Shown piece by piece: positions 33,310-41,909 of a stretch of DNA of 64,000 nucleotides. The DNA lies in NCBI RefSeq assembly GCF_042652925.1, contig NZ_JBHSHC010000093.1, positions 38,691 to 102,690 of the forward strand, given 5' to 3'. The notes beneath the pieces are model-generated. The model did not search any database, was not told where the DNA came from, and saw nothing but the letters and a program-made list of their open reading frames with translations. Numbering within the stretch: position 1 is the stretch's first letter; each line of letters starts with the position of its first letter. This DNA is from Effusibacillus consociatus. GTDB taxonomy: Bacteria > Bacillota > Bacilli > Tumebacillales > Effusibacillaceae. The position numbers and the translations under genes were made by a program.

Positions 33310-34153
33310 ATGCCTAAAAAAGTTCCGATGATCATCACTCCGTGGTATGAACATCAATTTTGGGTAGAGGTGTTAGAAGATCATTCTAATATGATGACCG
33401 ATTTTCTATCCTCTAAAGAACAAAAGTTGATTCAGCTTGCCCAGCGGTATAATGTTGCATTTCAAATTATACGAAATAAACTTAACCGGTTAGATCGAAA
33501 TTTACCTGCGTCTTCTATTGAAATGATTCAGATTGCTAAGGAAATACATCCTCTTGCGACCGGATACTACCAATATGAAGGGAATCTGCTCAATTTACGA
33601 ATTCGAAATCAGGTAAATATCAATATATCACCCGGGTTTTTTAAACAGCACCACACATGAGAACGAAGAATATCTTCGCCTGCTTTCTTATTATGTTGAA
33701 GGAAAAGAGCCACCTCCGCAGCCGATCACTGCCTTTCTTGATTTATGGCTGGAAGATCAACTTGGGCACGCGGTGCTGATGAAGGGCCAGCTTGATCCAG
33801 TGGAATTGGCATTGATAAAGGAAGCGGACGTATATATCCAGGCTTTTCAAGGCCATTCGTTCCAAGATGAGTTGTTAAAAGGATACTTACGATTTAGCGG
33901 CCCAAATTATCCTTATTACAGGCGTTTTCTTAAAGACGTAGCAAATACTACCGTCGCATTGTATCATTTTATTAGAAAATTCGTGCAACTATATAAAAAA
34001 GAAGAATTAATCAACAAAACTACGCTTCGTTTTATGGAACATCATTTCTTTGAAACCTGTTATTTTCTTAATAAACTTGCCTATTCTGAACCCGAGATCG
34101 AGATACCCGATTGCTTACTCACAAAGCCTGATTTTCCATCGTATGAAGTTTGA
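33310..34153 (+). pseudogene. DUF2935 gene with a one-base frameshift in a T6 run
   Basis: ATG 33310 has AAGGAGGT 9 nt upstream. The first frame (EHQFWVEVLEDHSNMM...NINISPGFF) stops at 33660. The continuation, NSTTHENEEYLRLLSYYVEG...WLEDQLGHAVLMKGQLDPVELAL...MEHHFFETCYFLNKLAYSEPE, is in the next frame to 34153. Removing one T from TTTTTT (33637-33642) joins them as GFLNSTTHENEEYL, a normal DUF2935 protein of about 280 residues. The family has two four-helix repeats with possible metal-binding His/Glu and is common in spore formers. Function unknown. Confidence 0.75.
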
Positions 34154-34177
34154 AATTAATATTATGATTTCATTTTC

Positions 34178-34202
34178 CAAAAAAGAAAAGGGCTGTGCCC
34201 TT
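34178..34202 (-). terminator. terminator of the minus-strand gene at 34233-34607
   Basis: On the minus strand AAGGGC, an ACA loop and GCCCTT (34202-34188) are followed by TTTTCTTTTTT. Confidence 0.7.
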
Positions 34203-34232
34203 AGTCGACTCTAGACTTTTGGAACAGCCTCT

Positions 34233-34607
34233 TCAGATCCATGCATTCACGTTGACTTTGCGAATGAATTCTTCCGGCTTCACATAATCATTTTTTGTGG
34301 CATCGCTTTCGTCGTGCTTTTTCCCGACCAATTCCTCAAACAGTTGTTTGTTGCCGGTGGCCAGGGCGTGATCAATCAATGCCTGTCTTTCAACTTCCTC
34401 CGCCTGCCGCTTGATCAAAACCTCTTCCGATTCGATGTCTGCCGCAGGTACATAATAATGCCGGTCTTTTGAGGGCACACGAATAATAAAATCAAAAGCG
34501 CTGTCAGAATTGCGTTCCCGGCCAATAATATATCCATACTCCCCTATGGGGAGATTTTGTTCGAACGAGTCGTTAACGATCACGATCTTTTGTCCCAGTT
34601 GCAGCAT
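34233..34607 (-). CDS. conserved small soluble protein, unknown function
   Basis: 124 residues from ATG 34607 (MLQLGQKIVIVNDSFEQNLPIGEYGYIIG): an SH3-like strand-rich N-terminal part with RERNSDSAFDFIIRVPSKDRHYYVPAADIE, then a Glu/Lys-rich helix and a short tail. GGGGG lies 8 nt upstream of this ATG; the longer frame from 34664 has no ribosome site. Divergent from rpsU. I do not recognise a named family; the N-terminal domain could regulate or bind RNA, but nothing proves it. Confidence 0.6.
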   Translation of the reverse strand: MLQLGQKIVIVNDSFEQNLPIGEYGYIIGRERNSDSAFDFIIRVPSKDRHYYVPAADIESEEVLIKRQAEEVERQALIDHALATGNKQLFEELVGKKHDESDATKNDYVKPEEFIRKVNVNAWI

Positions 34608-34699
34608 TTCATTCACCCCCTGAAGTGCCAAATGAGGTACATCCATTTTACCATCTTTGATCATCGAGGTGTACTCCCAATTTCGTTACTGGATGTAAG

Positions 34700-34728
34700 T
34701 TGACTGGCTACACCGAATCCAGTATAAT
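34700..34728 (+). promoter_or_regulatory. rpsU-yqeY promoter
   Basis: TTGACT (34700-34705), 17-nt spacer and perfect TATAAT (34723-34728), about 80 nt upstream of rpsU: a strong sigma-A promoter. Confidence 0.8.
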
Positions 34729-34807
34729 TTGGCGTGATAAACTTTCTTGACGTTCATCATGCTGGTAGCGGCATGTGTGTGTGGCAAGTTGGAGGGAGGG
34801 AAATCAA

Positions 34808-34984
34808 GTGTCAGAAGTTCGGGTCCGCAAGAATGAATCTTTGGATAGTGCACTTCGCCGTTTTAAGCGTGCTACTGCTAAAGATGGAATCCTTGCAGAA
34901 GTTAAAAAACGCAAGCACTACGAGAAACCTAGCGTTGCTCGGAAGAAAAAGTCCGAGGCTGCTCGCAAAAAGAAGAAATACTAA
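34808..34984 (+). CDS. rpsU: 30S ribosomal protein S21
   Basis: 58 residues, very basic: SEVRVRKNESLDSALRRFKR, then HYEKPSVARKKKSEAARKKKKY, the standard bS21 sequence. GTG 34808 follows GGAGGGAGGG by 7 nt; the open frame upstream to 34775 has no homology. First gene of the rpsU-yqeY unit, 15 nt before yqeY. Confidence 0.95.
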   Translation: MSEVRVRKNESLDSALRRFKRATAKDGILAEVKKRKHYEKPSVARKKKSEAARKKKKY

Positions 34985-34999
34985 GGAGGCAGTTGTCTC

Positions 35000-35443
35000 G
35001 TGGGCTTGGCTGAACGTTTAGATGCTGACATGAAACAGGCGATGAAGGACAAGGACAAAGTTCGTTTGTCTACCATTCGCTTGATTCGAACAGCAATTAA
35101 AAACGCTGAAATTGACCAAAAAAAGACTTTGACAGATGAGGATATTCTCGCTGTCCTAAATCGTGAATTAAAGCAACGGCGCGATTCCCTCCAAGCATTT
35201 CAAGACGCCGGACGTTCCGATTTGGTCGATCAAGTGCAGCAGGAAATTAACGTATTGCAGGATTACCTGCCCGCCCAATTGAGTGAAGATGAACTTCGCG
35301 AGATCGTTGCTGCAACGATTGCTGAAGTAGGCGCTGAATCGAAGAAGGATATGGGCAAGGTCATGGGTGCTCTCATGCCGAAAGTGCAGGGGCGCGCCGA
35401 TGGAAAACTGGTAAATCAATTGGTGCAGGCGCACCTTTCATGA
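35000..35443 (+). CDS. yqeY: GatB/YqeY domain protein
   Basis: 147 residues of the YqeY family, which resembles the tail domain of the amidotransferase subunit GatB: RLDADMKQAMKDKDKVRLSTIRLIRTAIKNAEID, FQDAGRSDLVDQVQQEINVLQDYLP, KDMGKVMGALMPKVQGRADGKLVNQLV. A role with tRNA is assumed from the fold. GTG 35000 follows AAGGAGG (34983-34989). Terminated by a strong hairpin. Confidence 0.92.
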   Translation: MGLAERLDADMKQAMKDKDKVRLSTIRLIRTAIKNAEIDQKKTLTDEDILAVLNRELKQRRDSLQAFQDAGRSDLVDQVQQEINVLQDYLPAQLSEDELREIVAATIAEVGAESKKDMGKVMGALMPKVQGRADGKLVNQLVQAHLS

Positions 35444-35451
35444 ACAAACTC

Positions 35452-35482
35452 AAACCATGTGCATTTGCACATGGTTTTTAAT
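35452..35482 (+). terminator. terminator after yqeY
   Basis: AAACCATGTGC (35452-35462), ATTT loop, GCACATGGTTT (35467-35477), then TT and AT-rich sequence. Confidence 0.85.
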
Positions 35483-35583
35483 TTGAGGCGAACCACATCC
35501 ATGTGAGCGAAACCTTTTCCTGAGATGTCCGTATATACCATTGTGACCACCGAGAAAAACTTAGAGAGGAGGATGAGAATCGA

Positions 35584-36897
35584 ATGAGATTTCTTCGGAT
35601 CGTGAGCTTGATGAGCTTCATTTTCGCATTCCTGTTGATCCCTTTTCAGGCATTTGCAGAAACGAAGCCCGCTCCGGACGTCTATGTGATTGATATCGAA
35701 AGTACAATTGAAACAGGTCTTGCCCAGTCTCTTGAACGTGCATTTAACGAGGCGGACAGGATTCAGCCGAAGGCGATTCTGCTTCGAATCGATACTCTCG
35801 GAGGAAGCGTGAACGCCGCTCTGGACATTGGAAGGGTGATCCGGGAGTCCAAAATCCCCGTGATTGCTTATGTGGAGCACAATGCAATCTCTGCTGGCGC
35901 GTACATCGCCTTAAATGCCAAACATATTGCCATGGCACCGGGAAGCACAATCGGCGCGGCTGAACCGCGTACGATCGACGGGAAGACAGCGGATCCGAAA
36001 ACCGTTGCCTACTGGGCATCTGACATGCGGGCAGCGGCCGAAGCAAATGGACGCAACGGGGAGGTTGCCGCCGGGATGGTGGATGTGAATCTGGTCATTC
36101 CCGGTTTGAAAAAGCAAGGGCAGCTGATTTCATTGTCGGCCCAGCAAGCGGTTGATCAAAAAATTGCCGATGGAATTTTCAAGACACAAGAAGATGTGTT
36201 GGCTCATTACGGATACAGTTCCACACGGACAGCCGAATATAAGATGTCATTTGCGGAAAAATTGGCCCGCTTTGTAACCCATCCCTTCGTAATTCCGGTG
36301 CTCTTGATCATCGGCATCGTAGGATTGGTAATCGAACTGCTGATTCCGGGAGTGACATTGCCGGGGGTGATTGGCACAGCCGCTTTTGCCCTCTTTTTCT
36401 TCGGGCACATGATAGCGGGCTTTGCCGGCTGGGAATCTCTTTTCTTGTTCCTGTTGGGTGTGCTCTTGCTTGTAATCGAGATGTTTGTGACATCCTTTGG
36501 TATACTTGGAGTAGCGGGAATAGTGGCAATTGGAGCGAGCGTGGGAGTGGCCGTTTATGATGTGAAATACGGGGTGCAGTCTTTCCTTGTCTCACTCGTG
36601 TTTGCCGGAATAGCTGCATGGATCACGATTAAATACTTCGGGCATCGCGGAGCTTGGAACAAGCTGATTTTGAAAGACCAGTTCACCAAAGAAGAAGGCT
36701 ATGTGCCGGCGAAAAGTTACAACTATCTGCTGTACCAGGAAGGAACCGCACTCACTCCGCTGCGTCCGGCAGGTACAGCAGTCATAAACGAGCAACGTTA
36801 CGATGTGGTCTCAGAAGGAGATTTCATTAATGCCGGAGAGAGCATTGTAGTTGTGCATGTGGAAGGCGTGCGCATTGTGGTTCGCCGCAAATCGTAA
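35584..36897 (+). CDS. NfeD-family membrane-bound ClpP-class serine protease (YqeZ)
   Basis: 437 residues: signal peptide or first helix (1-25), a ClpP-like protease domain (about 30-220; LRIDTLGGSVNAALDIG, then NAISAGAYIALNAKHIAMAPGSTIGAAEP with the likely catalytic Ser), four or five helices (about 235-350), and a C-terminal OB-fold NfeD domain (LRPAGTAVINEQRYDVVSEGDFINAGESIVVVHVEG). NfeD proteins act with flotillin-type scaffolds, and floA follows 13 nt later. ATG 35584 begins the signal peptide. Confidence 0.9.
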   Translation: MRFLRIVSLMSFIFAFLLIPFQAFAETKPAPDVYVIDIESTIETGLAQSLERAFNEADRIQPKAILLRIDTLGGSVNAALDIGRVIRESKIPVIAYVEHNAISAGAYIALNAKHIAMAPGSTIGAAEPRTIDGKTADPKTVAYWASDMRAAAEANGRNGEVAAGMVDVNLVIPGLKKQGQLISLSAQQAVDQKIADGIFKTQEDVLAHYGYSSTRTAEYKMSFAEKLARFVTHPFVIPVLLIIGIVGLVIELLIPGVTLPGVIGTAAFALFFFGHMIAGFAGWESLFLFLLGVLLLVIEMFVTSFGILGVAGIVAIGASVGVAVYDVKYGVQSFLVSLVFAGIAAWITIKYFGHRGAWNKLILKDQFTKEEGYVPAKSYNYLLYQEGTALTPLRPAGTAVINEQRYDVVSEGDFINAGESIVVVHVEGVRIVVRRKS

Positions 36898-36910
36898 AGG
36901 AGGAGTATCA

Positions 36911-37906
36911 ATGGATCAAGCGTTTATCGGGTTTTTGGTTCTCATAGGTCTGGGCATTATCGTTTTGGCAATTCTGTTTACATTTATTCCGGTTGCCCTC
37001 TGGATTTCCGCATGGGCTGCAGGTGTAAGGATTTCAATTTTCAACTTGATCGGTATGCGGCTTCGTCGTGTAATTCCCGCACGTATTGTGGAGCCTCAAA
37101 TCAAGGCAACCAAAGCGGGTTTGAATATCGGTACCAACCAGTTGGAAAGCCATTATCTTGCGGGAGGCAACGTAGACCGTGTGGTTAACGCGCTGATTGC
37201 CGCAGAGAGAGCGAATATTTCGCTTGGGTTTGAACGGGCGGCGGCGATTGATCTGGCTGGACGTGATGTGCTGCAAGCGGTGCAAATGAGTGTGAATCCG
37301 CGAGTGATCGAGACCCCGATCGTTTCGGCGGTTGCAAAAGACGGCATTGAGGTGCGTGTGCGGGCAAGAGTTACTGTGCGAGCCAATATTGACCGACTCG
37401 TGGGCGGTGCCGGAGAAGAAACGATTCTGGCCCGTGTCGGGGAAGGGGTTGTGAGTACGATTGGCTCTGCCGCCAATCACAAAGATGTGTTGGAGAATCC
37501 GGATTCCATCTCCAAGACTGTATTGGCTAAAGGTCTGGACGCGGGCACCGCATTTGAAATCCTGTCGATCGATATCGCGGACGTGGACGTCGGTAAAAAC
37601 ATCGGTGCGCAATTGCAAACTGACCAGGCGGAAGCAGACAAACGGATCGCTCAGGCAAAAGCGGAAGAGCGTCGTGCCATGGCGGTCGCAAGAGAACAGG
37701 AAATGCGTGCGTTTGTGGAAGAGATGCGTGCCAAAGTGGTCGAGGCCGAATCGGAAGTTCCAAAAGCGATGGCGGAAGCCCTGCGTCAAGGAAAGCTTGG
37801 TGTCATGGATTACATGAATCTGCAAAACATCATGGCTGACACCGACATGCGGGATGCCATCTCAAAAATGGGTGATGACTCGGGCAAGGATTCCAACAAG
37901 AAGTAG
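36911..37906 (+). CDS. floA: flotillin-like protein FloA
   Basis: 331 residues: an N-terminal membrane hairpin (about 5-30), the SPFH-like domain with IEPQIKATKAGLNI-type segment, AGGNVDRVVNALIAAERANI, VQMSVNPRVIETP, and an Ala/Glu-rich coiled-coil region (about 235-285, EADKRIAQAKAEERRAMAVAREQEM). FloA organises functional membrane microdomains. AAAGGAGGAG precedes ATG 36911. It is paired with NfeD, as yqeZ-yqfA in Bacillus. Confidence 0.93.
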   Translation: MDQAFIGFLVLIGLGIIVLAILFTFIPVALWISAWAAGVRISIFNLIGMRLRRVIPARIVEPQIKATKAGLNIGTNQLESHYLAGGNVDRVVNALIAAERANISLGFERAAAIDLAGRDVLQAVQMSVNPRVIETPIVSAVAKDGIEVRVRARVTVRANIDRLVGGAGEETILARVGEGVVSTIGSAANHKDVLENPDSISKTVLAKGLDAGTAFEILSIDIADVDVGKNIGAQLQTDQAEADKRIAQAKAEERRAMAVAREQEMRAFVEEMRAKVVEAESEVPKAMAEALRQGKLGVMDYMNLQNIMADTDMRDAISKMGDDSGKDSNKK

Positions 37907-37915
37907 GTGATCCGA

Positions 37916-38548
37916 ATGGGATTTATGATTTGGGTGATTGCTGCGATTGCAATCGCCGTAATTCGGAATGCGATGAAGAGAGGGTTTCCCAAGCTTCCCG
38001 ACGGGCGGCACGATACACCGCTTGGACCGCGTGGTCATCGACAGTGGCCGGCTAAACCGCCGATTACGGAGCAACCTGTCCAGCCTCGTACAGGTACGCC
38101 TATGGCTAGCGGACGGCCAGGTGAGACGATTACGGGCCGTGAGCGTGAGGCAATGACGCCAACAATGTCTGAAGGGCGCTCAGAATATGAAACGAGAGAC
38201 CCGGTATCTCCGACACTGCGAGAACCGCATGAGACAGTTTATTCCACACTGGACGAACCGCATGAAACGGTCCATGAAACAGTCAGGGTATCGACAGCGG
38301 TGCGACCCGCACCTGAGTATCGGAACGAAAAACGGGCAAGACCCAGTTCGGATACGGAACGCGCTTTTTCCGGGCAAAGTTCCTACGATCGAATTGGTAC
38401 GCATCCTGTAGGCAGACCTGTACGGCGCCAATCCCCTTTTTCAATCCAAAAAGGAGATCTGGTTCGCGCCGTAGTCATGGCTGAGATTCTGGGCCCTCCC
38501 CGTGCCCGCAAAGGGTACAGTATGAAGAGCAGATGGGGGAAGAGATGA
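37916..38548 (+). CDS. membrane-anchored low-complexity protein downstream of floA
   Basis: 210 residues: one N-terminal helix (MGFMIWVIAAIAIAVIRNAM), a long disordered Pro/Arg/Thr-rich part with imperfect repeats of EPHETV (about 100-125), and a conserved-looking C-terminus (LVRAVVMAEILGPPRARKGY). It takes the place of yqfB of Bacillus, to which it shows no clear similarity. ATG 37916 follows AGGTGA by 5 nt; GTG 37907 is possible. A role beside the FloA/NfeD membrane complex is only inferred. Confidence 0.6.
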   Translation: MGFMIWVIAAIAIAVIRNAMKRGFPKLPDGRHDTPLGPRGHRQWPAKPPITEQPVQPRTGTPMASGRPGETITGREREAMTPTMSEGRSEYETRDPVSPTLREPHETVYSTLDEPHETVHETVRVSTAVRPAPEYRNEKRARPSSDTERAFSGQSSYDRIGTHPVGRPVRRQSPFSIQKGDLVRAVVMAEILGPPRARKGYSMKSRWGKR

Positions 38549-38631
38549 AACACATTTTGCACTTCGGAGTGGAAGAAATAGATCCGCGATCCCGGTACAA
38601 AACCTCAAACTTTGGAACAGCACCAGAACAG

Positions 38632-38653
38632 ATGCCTACCCGTTAGGCATTTT
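38632..38653 (+). terminator. short hairpin terminator after the low-complexity protein
   Basis: ATGCCTA (38632-38638) and TAGGCAT (38644-38650) with a CCCGT loop, then TTT. Confidence 0.55.
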
Positions 38654-38695
38654 GTCCGTTTTGAACGAATACTGGAAAATGAAGGGGTGAATTTG

Positions 38696-39131
38696 GTGCG
38701 GTTTCTGGAATTTGAAGGGATTCCTGAAGAGCCTATTCTGCGCGGAATCCTCGATCTGCACGGCGCCGTCTTTGGCAGGGCCGATTTTTTTAGTTGAGGA
38801 AATGCAAAGTAAAAGTAGATTGTTTACACTGCTTGCATTGAAAGAACAACTAGTAGTCGGTTACAAGATCGGCTATGAACGGAAACTAGGTCATTTTTAC
38901 AGTTGGTTGGGCGGGGTCGATCCATCGTTTCGAAAGCAGGGAATTGCCTCCGAACTGATGCGTCGGCAGCATGAGTGGTGCAGGCGGAATGGGTATCGTT
39001 CCGTGCGGACCCATACCAAGAATAAATGGAGAGACATGCTGATTCTGAACATTCGCCACGGGTTTGACATTATTGGAACCTTAACGGACGCCAAAGGCGA
39101 AGCAAAGATTATTCTGGAGAAGAAGCTGTAG
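38696..39131 (+). pseudogene. GNAT acetyltransferase gene with a one-base frameshift in a T7 run
   Basis: GTG 38696 (AAGGGG 8 nt upstream) opens MRFLEFEGIPEEPILRGILDLHGAVFGRADF, which stops after TTTTTTT at 38785-38791. The rest, LVEEMQSKSRLFTLLALKEQLVVGYKIGYER...WLGGVDPSFRKQGIASELMRRQHEWCRRNGY, is one frame over. Removing a T gives ADFLVEEM and a complete GNAT protein of about 145 residues with the acetyl-CoA loop RKQGIA. It lies between floA and yqfC, an insertion compared with Bacillus. The substrate is unknown. Confidence 0.75.
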
Positions 39132-39142
39132 GTTAAATTTTG

Positions 39143-39265
39143 TATCGCCCGATTTATCTGTTGGACGAACCGGAGTCCGTGCTGTTACCCGCACGCCAAC
39201 TTGCTCTGATGCGGATTATGAAAGACTTGGAGCAGCAGGCCCAATTTATTATTGCCACCCATTAG
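39143..39265 (+). pseudogene. fragment of an AAA/ABC-type ATPase gene
   Basis: An open stretch encodes IYLLDEPESVLLPARQLALMRIMKDLEQQAQFIIATH and then stops (39263-39265). This is the Walker B to H-loop end of an AAA_21-type ATPase whose homologues continue IATHSP. There is no start codon, P-loop or tail, so only about 40 residues remain. It begins 12 nt after the broken GNAT gene. Confidence 0.7.
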
Positions 39266-39302
39266 GGACTCTTAAAAACCGGCTTCATCAACGCGTATCT
39301 CT

Positions 39303-39329
39303 GGACGGCATCAGCACCGTCCGCTTTTT
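39303..39329 (+). terminator. hairpin with T-tract before yqfC
   Basis: GGACGG (39303-39308) and CCGTCC (39317-39322) followed by GCTTTTTA. Confidence 0.55.
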
Positions 39330-39409
39330 ATTGCCCAGACTCGTCCGTACTACGTCCAATCTCTATCGCATATGGTGTTAAGAGGATGCAAAAGGAGGGT
39401 GTGAGCCGG

Positions 39410-39682
39410 GTGCGAGCATTTGAACGGTTGCAGAATCTTGCTGCCAATTTGTTAGAGCTTCCGAAAGATGCGATTTATGATGTGCCGCGTATCACCCTCA
39501 TTGGCGGACTGCAGGTGTTTATCGAAAATCACACGGGGATTCTCGAATTCGATCATTCCCGTATCCGTCTGTCTCATACAAAGGGTGAACTTCAAGTGAC
39601 GGGGAAGCGTTTGGTCATTAAATACATTCAACCACGCGAAATCTTGATCGAAGGAGAAATTAACGGGGTTAAGTTTGGGTAG
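39410..39682 (+). CDS. yqfC: sporulation protein YqfC
   Basis: About 90 residues of the YqfC family: LLELPKDAIYDVPRITLIGGLQVFIENHTGILEFDHSRIRLSHTKGELQVTGKRLVIKYIQPREILIEGEINGVKFG. It is a conserved sporulation protein made in the mother cell in Bacillus; molecular role unknown. The start is uncertain: GTG 39410 has AGGAGG 11 nt upstream, GTG 39401 is too close, and ATG 39386 lies before the purine run. yqfD follows after 11 nt. Confidence 0.85.
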   Translation: MRAFERLQNLAANLLELPKDAIYDVPRITLIGGLQVFIENHTGILEFDHSRIRLSHTKGELQVTGKRLVIKYIQPREILIEGEINGVKFG

Positions 39683-39693
39683 GGGGTACGAGG

Positions 39694-40866
39694 ATGTTCA
39701 GTCGATTGCTGCTCGATTACTACAAGGGATTTGTCGTTGTAACCATCACCGGAAATCGTCTTCCGCTGCTGGTGAATCTGGCGAATGAGGCAGGATTGTG
39801 GATCCGCGATATTGTCTATCGTTCAAACGGCTCTATCCAAATGACGATCTTGCGGAGCGATGTTCGTCGCCTTCGGCCTTTGCTTAAGCAAACGAAAAGC
39901 AAAATTCACTTTGGAAAACGGACGGGCCTGCCGTTCTTATGGCAGCGTGCCTGGAGAAGAAAGACCTTTCTGGCAGGTTCCATTGTATTCCTGTGTTTCC
40001 TGTATGCATTAACCTCAGTGGTGTGGTCGATTGAAGTGGACGGAACCAAAAAGCTGTCACCCGAAACAATTCTGGCTGCGGCGGAATCAACAGGCATTCA
40101 TAAAGGCGCATGGATTGGCAGGCTGCCTGACACGGCTCTTTTGCAAGCCGAAATTTTGGACAAAGTTCCCGAACTGTCTTGGGTGGGGGTGAGCGTTGAG
40201 GGGACCAAGGTTCGCATTCAGGTTTTGGAAAAAATTCCTCCCGTTCAACCGGCTCCCAATCAACCACAGCACATTGTCGCTGGCAAGAAAGGGGTCATTG
40301 AAAGAGTCCTGGCTGAAAAAGGGGTCGTGCAGGTACAACCCGGCCAGTTGGTCAATCCGGGCGAGGTCGTCATCTCGGGAAGTCTGGGAGACGGAAGATC
40401 AGCCGTTCATGCGAAGGGAATTGTGGAGGCAAAGGTTTGGTACACAACCCGAATGCAGATTCCGCTCGAACAGGGACGAAAAGTATACACCGGGCAATCA
40501 TTTAAGAAAAAGTATTTCATCCTGGGTTCCTTTCCGATTCAGGTCTGGGGGTACGGCCAGAATCCCTATGCGAATTCTGAAGAACAAGCGGTGGATCAGG
40601 AGTTTCATATCGGTTCTTTCACCTTTCCCGTTAAAGTCCGGCATGTGGATGTAAAGGAAACGGTAGATGACAAGATTGCCTTCACGGAGGCAGAAGCGAA
40701 ACAAGAGGCGTTAAGGCAGGCGGAAGCCGATGTGACAGCGAGAATTGGTGGAAAAGGGCGAATCACCTCGCAAGATATTTTACATGTGCGAATCGAACAT
40801 GGTAAGCTAGATGTAGAAGTTTTTACTGAAGTAATAGAAGACATAGGGAAACCTCAGCCTTTTTAG
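39694..40866 (+). CDS. yqfD: sporulation protein YqfD
   Basis: 390 residues: an N-terminal soluble part (GFVVVTITGNRLPLLVNLANEAGLWIRDI), one membrane helix (about 93-112, LAGSIVFLCFLYALTSVVWSIEV) and a large external domain with IRIQVLEKIPP-type strands and a C-terminal TSQDILHVRIEHGKLDVEVFTEVIEDIG. YqfD is a sporulation protein encoded with yqfC and phoH. ATG 39694 has a GGGGTACGAGG region upstream. Normal length for the family. Confidence 0.88.
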   Translation: MFSRLLLDYYKGFVVVTITGNRLPLLVNLANEAGLWIRDIVYRSNGSIQMTILRSDVRRLRPLLKQTKSKIHFGKRTGLPFLWQRAWRRKTFLAGSIVFLCFLYALTSVVWSIEVDGTKKLSPETILAAAESTGIHKGAWIGRLPDTALLQAEILDKVPELSWVGVSVEGTKVRIQVLEKIPPVQPAPNQPQHIVAGKKGVIERVLAEKGVVQVQPGQLVNPGEVVISGSLGDGRSAVHAKGIVEAKVWYTTRMQIPLEQGRKVYTGQSFKKKYFILGSFPIQVWGYGQNPYANSEEQAVDQEFHIGSFTFPVKVRHVDVKETVDDKIAFTEAEAKQEALRQAEADVTARIGGKGRITSQDILHVRIEHGKLDVEVFTEVIEDIGKPQPF

Positions 40867-40889
40867 GTCGATAGGAAGCCAAGTTTTCT
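40867..40889 (+). repeat. second copy of the small dispersed sequence, compact form
   Basis: GTCGATAGGAA (40867-40877) joined directly to GCCAAGTTTTCT (40878-40889). The same two blocks occur at 12082-12092 and about 12159-12170, separated there by 66 nt (the second block agrees over CCAAGTTTTCT). Confidence 0.55.
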
Positions 40890-40908
40890 ATAAGAAGGAG
40901 AGAAACGA

Positions 40909-41895
40909 TTGAATACGGTGACCCGCAAAATTTCCCTGCAATCCAACCAAGAGGCGCTTCAGATCTTTGGGCCAAACGATGTCAACTTGAAACATATCGA
41001 AGCACATTTTTCCGCCAAACTCGTCGTGAGAGGCGGAGAAATCTCAATCACCGGAACGGCAGATGAGGTCGATACACTCCAGCATTTGTTCGACGTTCTG
41101 GTACAATTGGTGAGAAAGGGAACTGCGATCGGGGAACGGGAGATTGTATACGCGATTGAAATGGCAAAGCTTGGTGCGGCCGAAGAAATTGTGGAGCTGT
41201 ATACGGAAGAAATTGCAACCACGACAAAAGGAAAACCGATTCGGGTTAAGACGTTGGGACAGCGTTTTTATATCCAGGCAATACGCAAACAGGATATCGT
41301 GTTTGGTGTGGGACCGGCCGGAACGGGTAAAACGTATTTGGCTGTTGTAATGGCTGTCATGGCTTTGAAAAAAGGAATGGTCAAAAAGATCATCCTGACT
41401 CGTCCGGCGGTAGAGGCGGGAGAAAATCTTGGCTTTCTGCCCGGTGATTTGCAGGAAAAAGTGGACCCCTATCTGCGGCCCTTATATGATGCGTTGTATG
41501 ATGTAATGGGGCTGGAAAATGTACAGAAATCAATGGAACGCGGCATCATTGAGGTGGCTCCTTTAGCCTATATGCGCGGCCGTACACTGGAAGACTCATT
41601 CGTGATTCTGGACGAAGCCCAGAATACTACACCCGAGCAAATGAAAATGTTCCTTACACGGCTGGGATTTGGATCCAAAATGGTGATTACGGGCGATATC
41701 ACTCAAATTGACCTGCCGCGTGGGAAACTGTCGGGTCTCAATGAGGCACTTCGAATCTTGAAAGACATCAAGGAAATCTCCTTTGTTTTCCTCACCGAAC
41801 AAGATGTTGTCCGGCATCATCTGGTCCAAAAAATCATCTCGGCTTATGCAGCGGAGGATGAACAGAATGTGGCAACTCCCAAAAGCGGGAAGTAA
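40909..41895 (+). CDS. phoH: PhoH-like ATPase (PhoH family)
   Basis: 328 residues: an N-terminal KH-like region (NLKHIEAHFSAKLVVRGGEISITGTADEV) and a RecA-like ATPase domain with Walker A GPAGTGKTYLA (about 131-141), LTRPAVEAGENLGFLPGDLQEKVDPYLRPLYDAL, and Walker B FVILDEAQNTTPEQMKMFLTR. PhoH/YbeZ is a probable RNA-associated ATPase acting with YbeY, which is encoded two genes on. TTG 40909 follows AGAAGGAGAG. Confidence 0.92.
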   Translation: MNTVTRKISLQSNQEALQIFGPNDVNLKHIEAHFSAKLVVRGGEISITGTADEVDTLQHLFDVLVQLVRKGTAIGEREIVYAIEMAKLGAAEEIVELYTEEIATTTKGKPIRVKTLGQRFYIQAIRKQDIVFGVGPAGTGKTYLAVVMAVMALKKGMVKKIILTRPAVEAGENLGFLPGDLQEKVDPYLRPLYDALYDVMGLENVQKSMERGIIEVAPLAYMRGRTLEDSFVILDEAQNTTPEQMKMFLTRLGFGSKMVITGDITQIDLPRGKLSGLNEALRILKDIKEISFVFLTEQDVVRHHLVQKIISAYAAEDEQNVATPKSGK

Positions 41896-41909
41896 GGAGT
41901 CGTTTTAAA

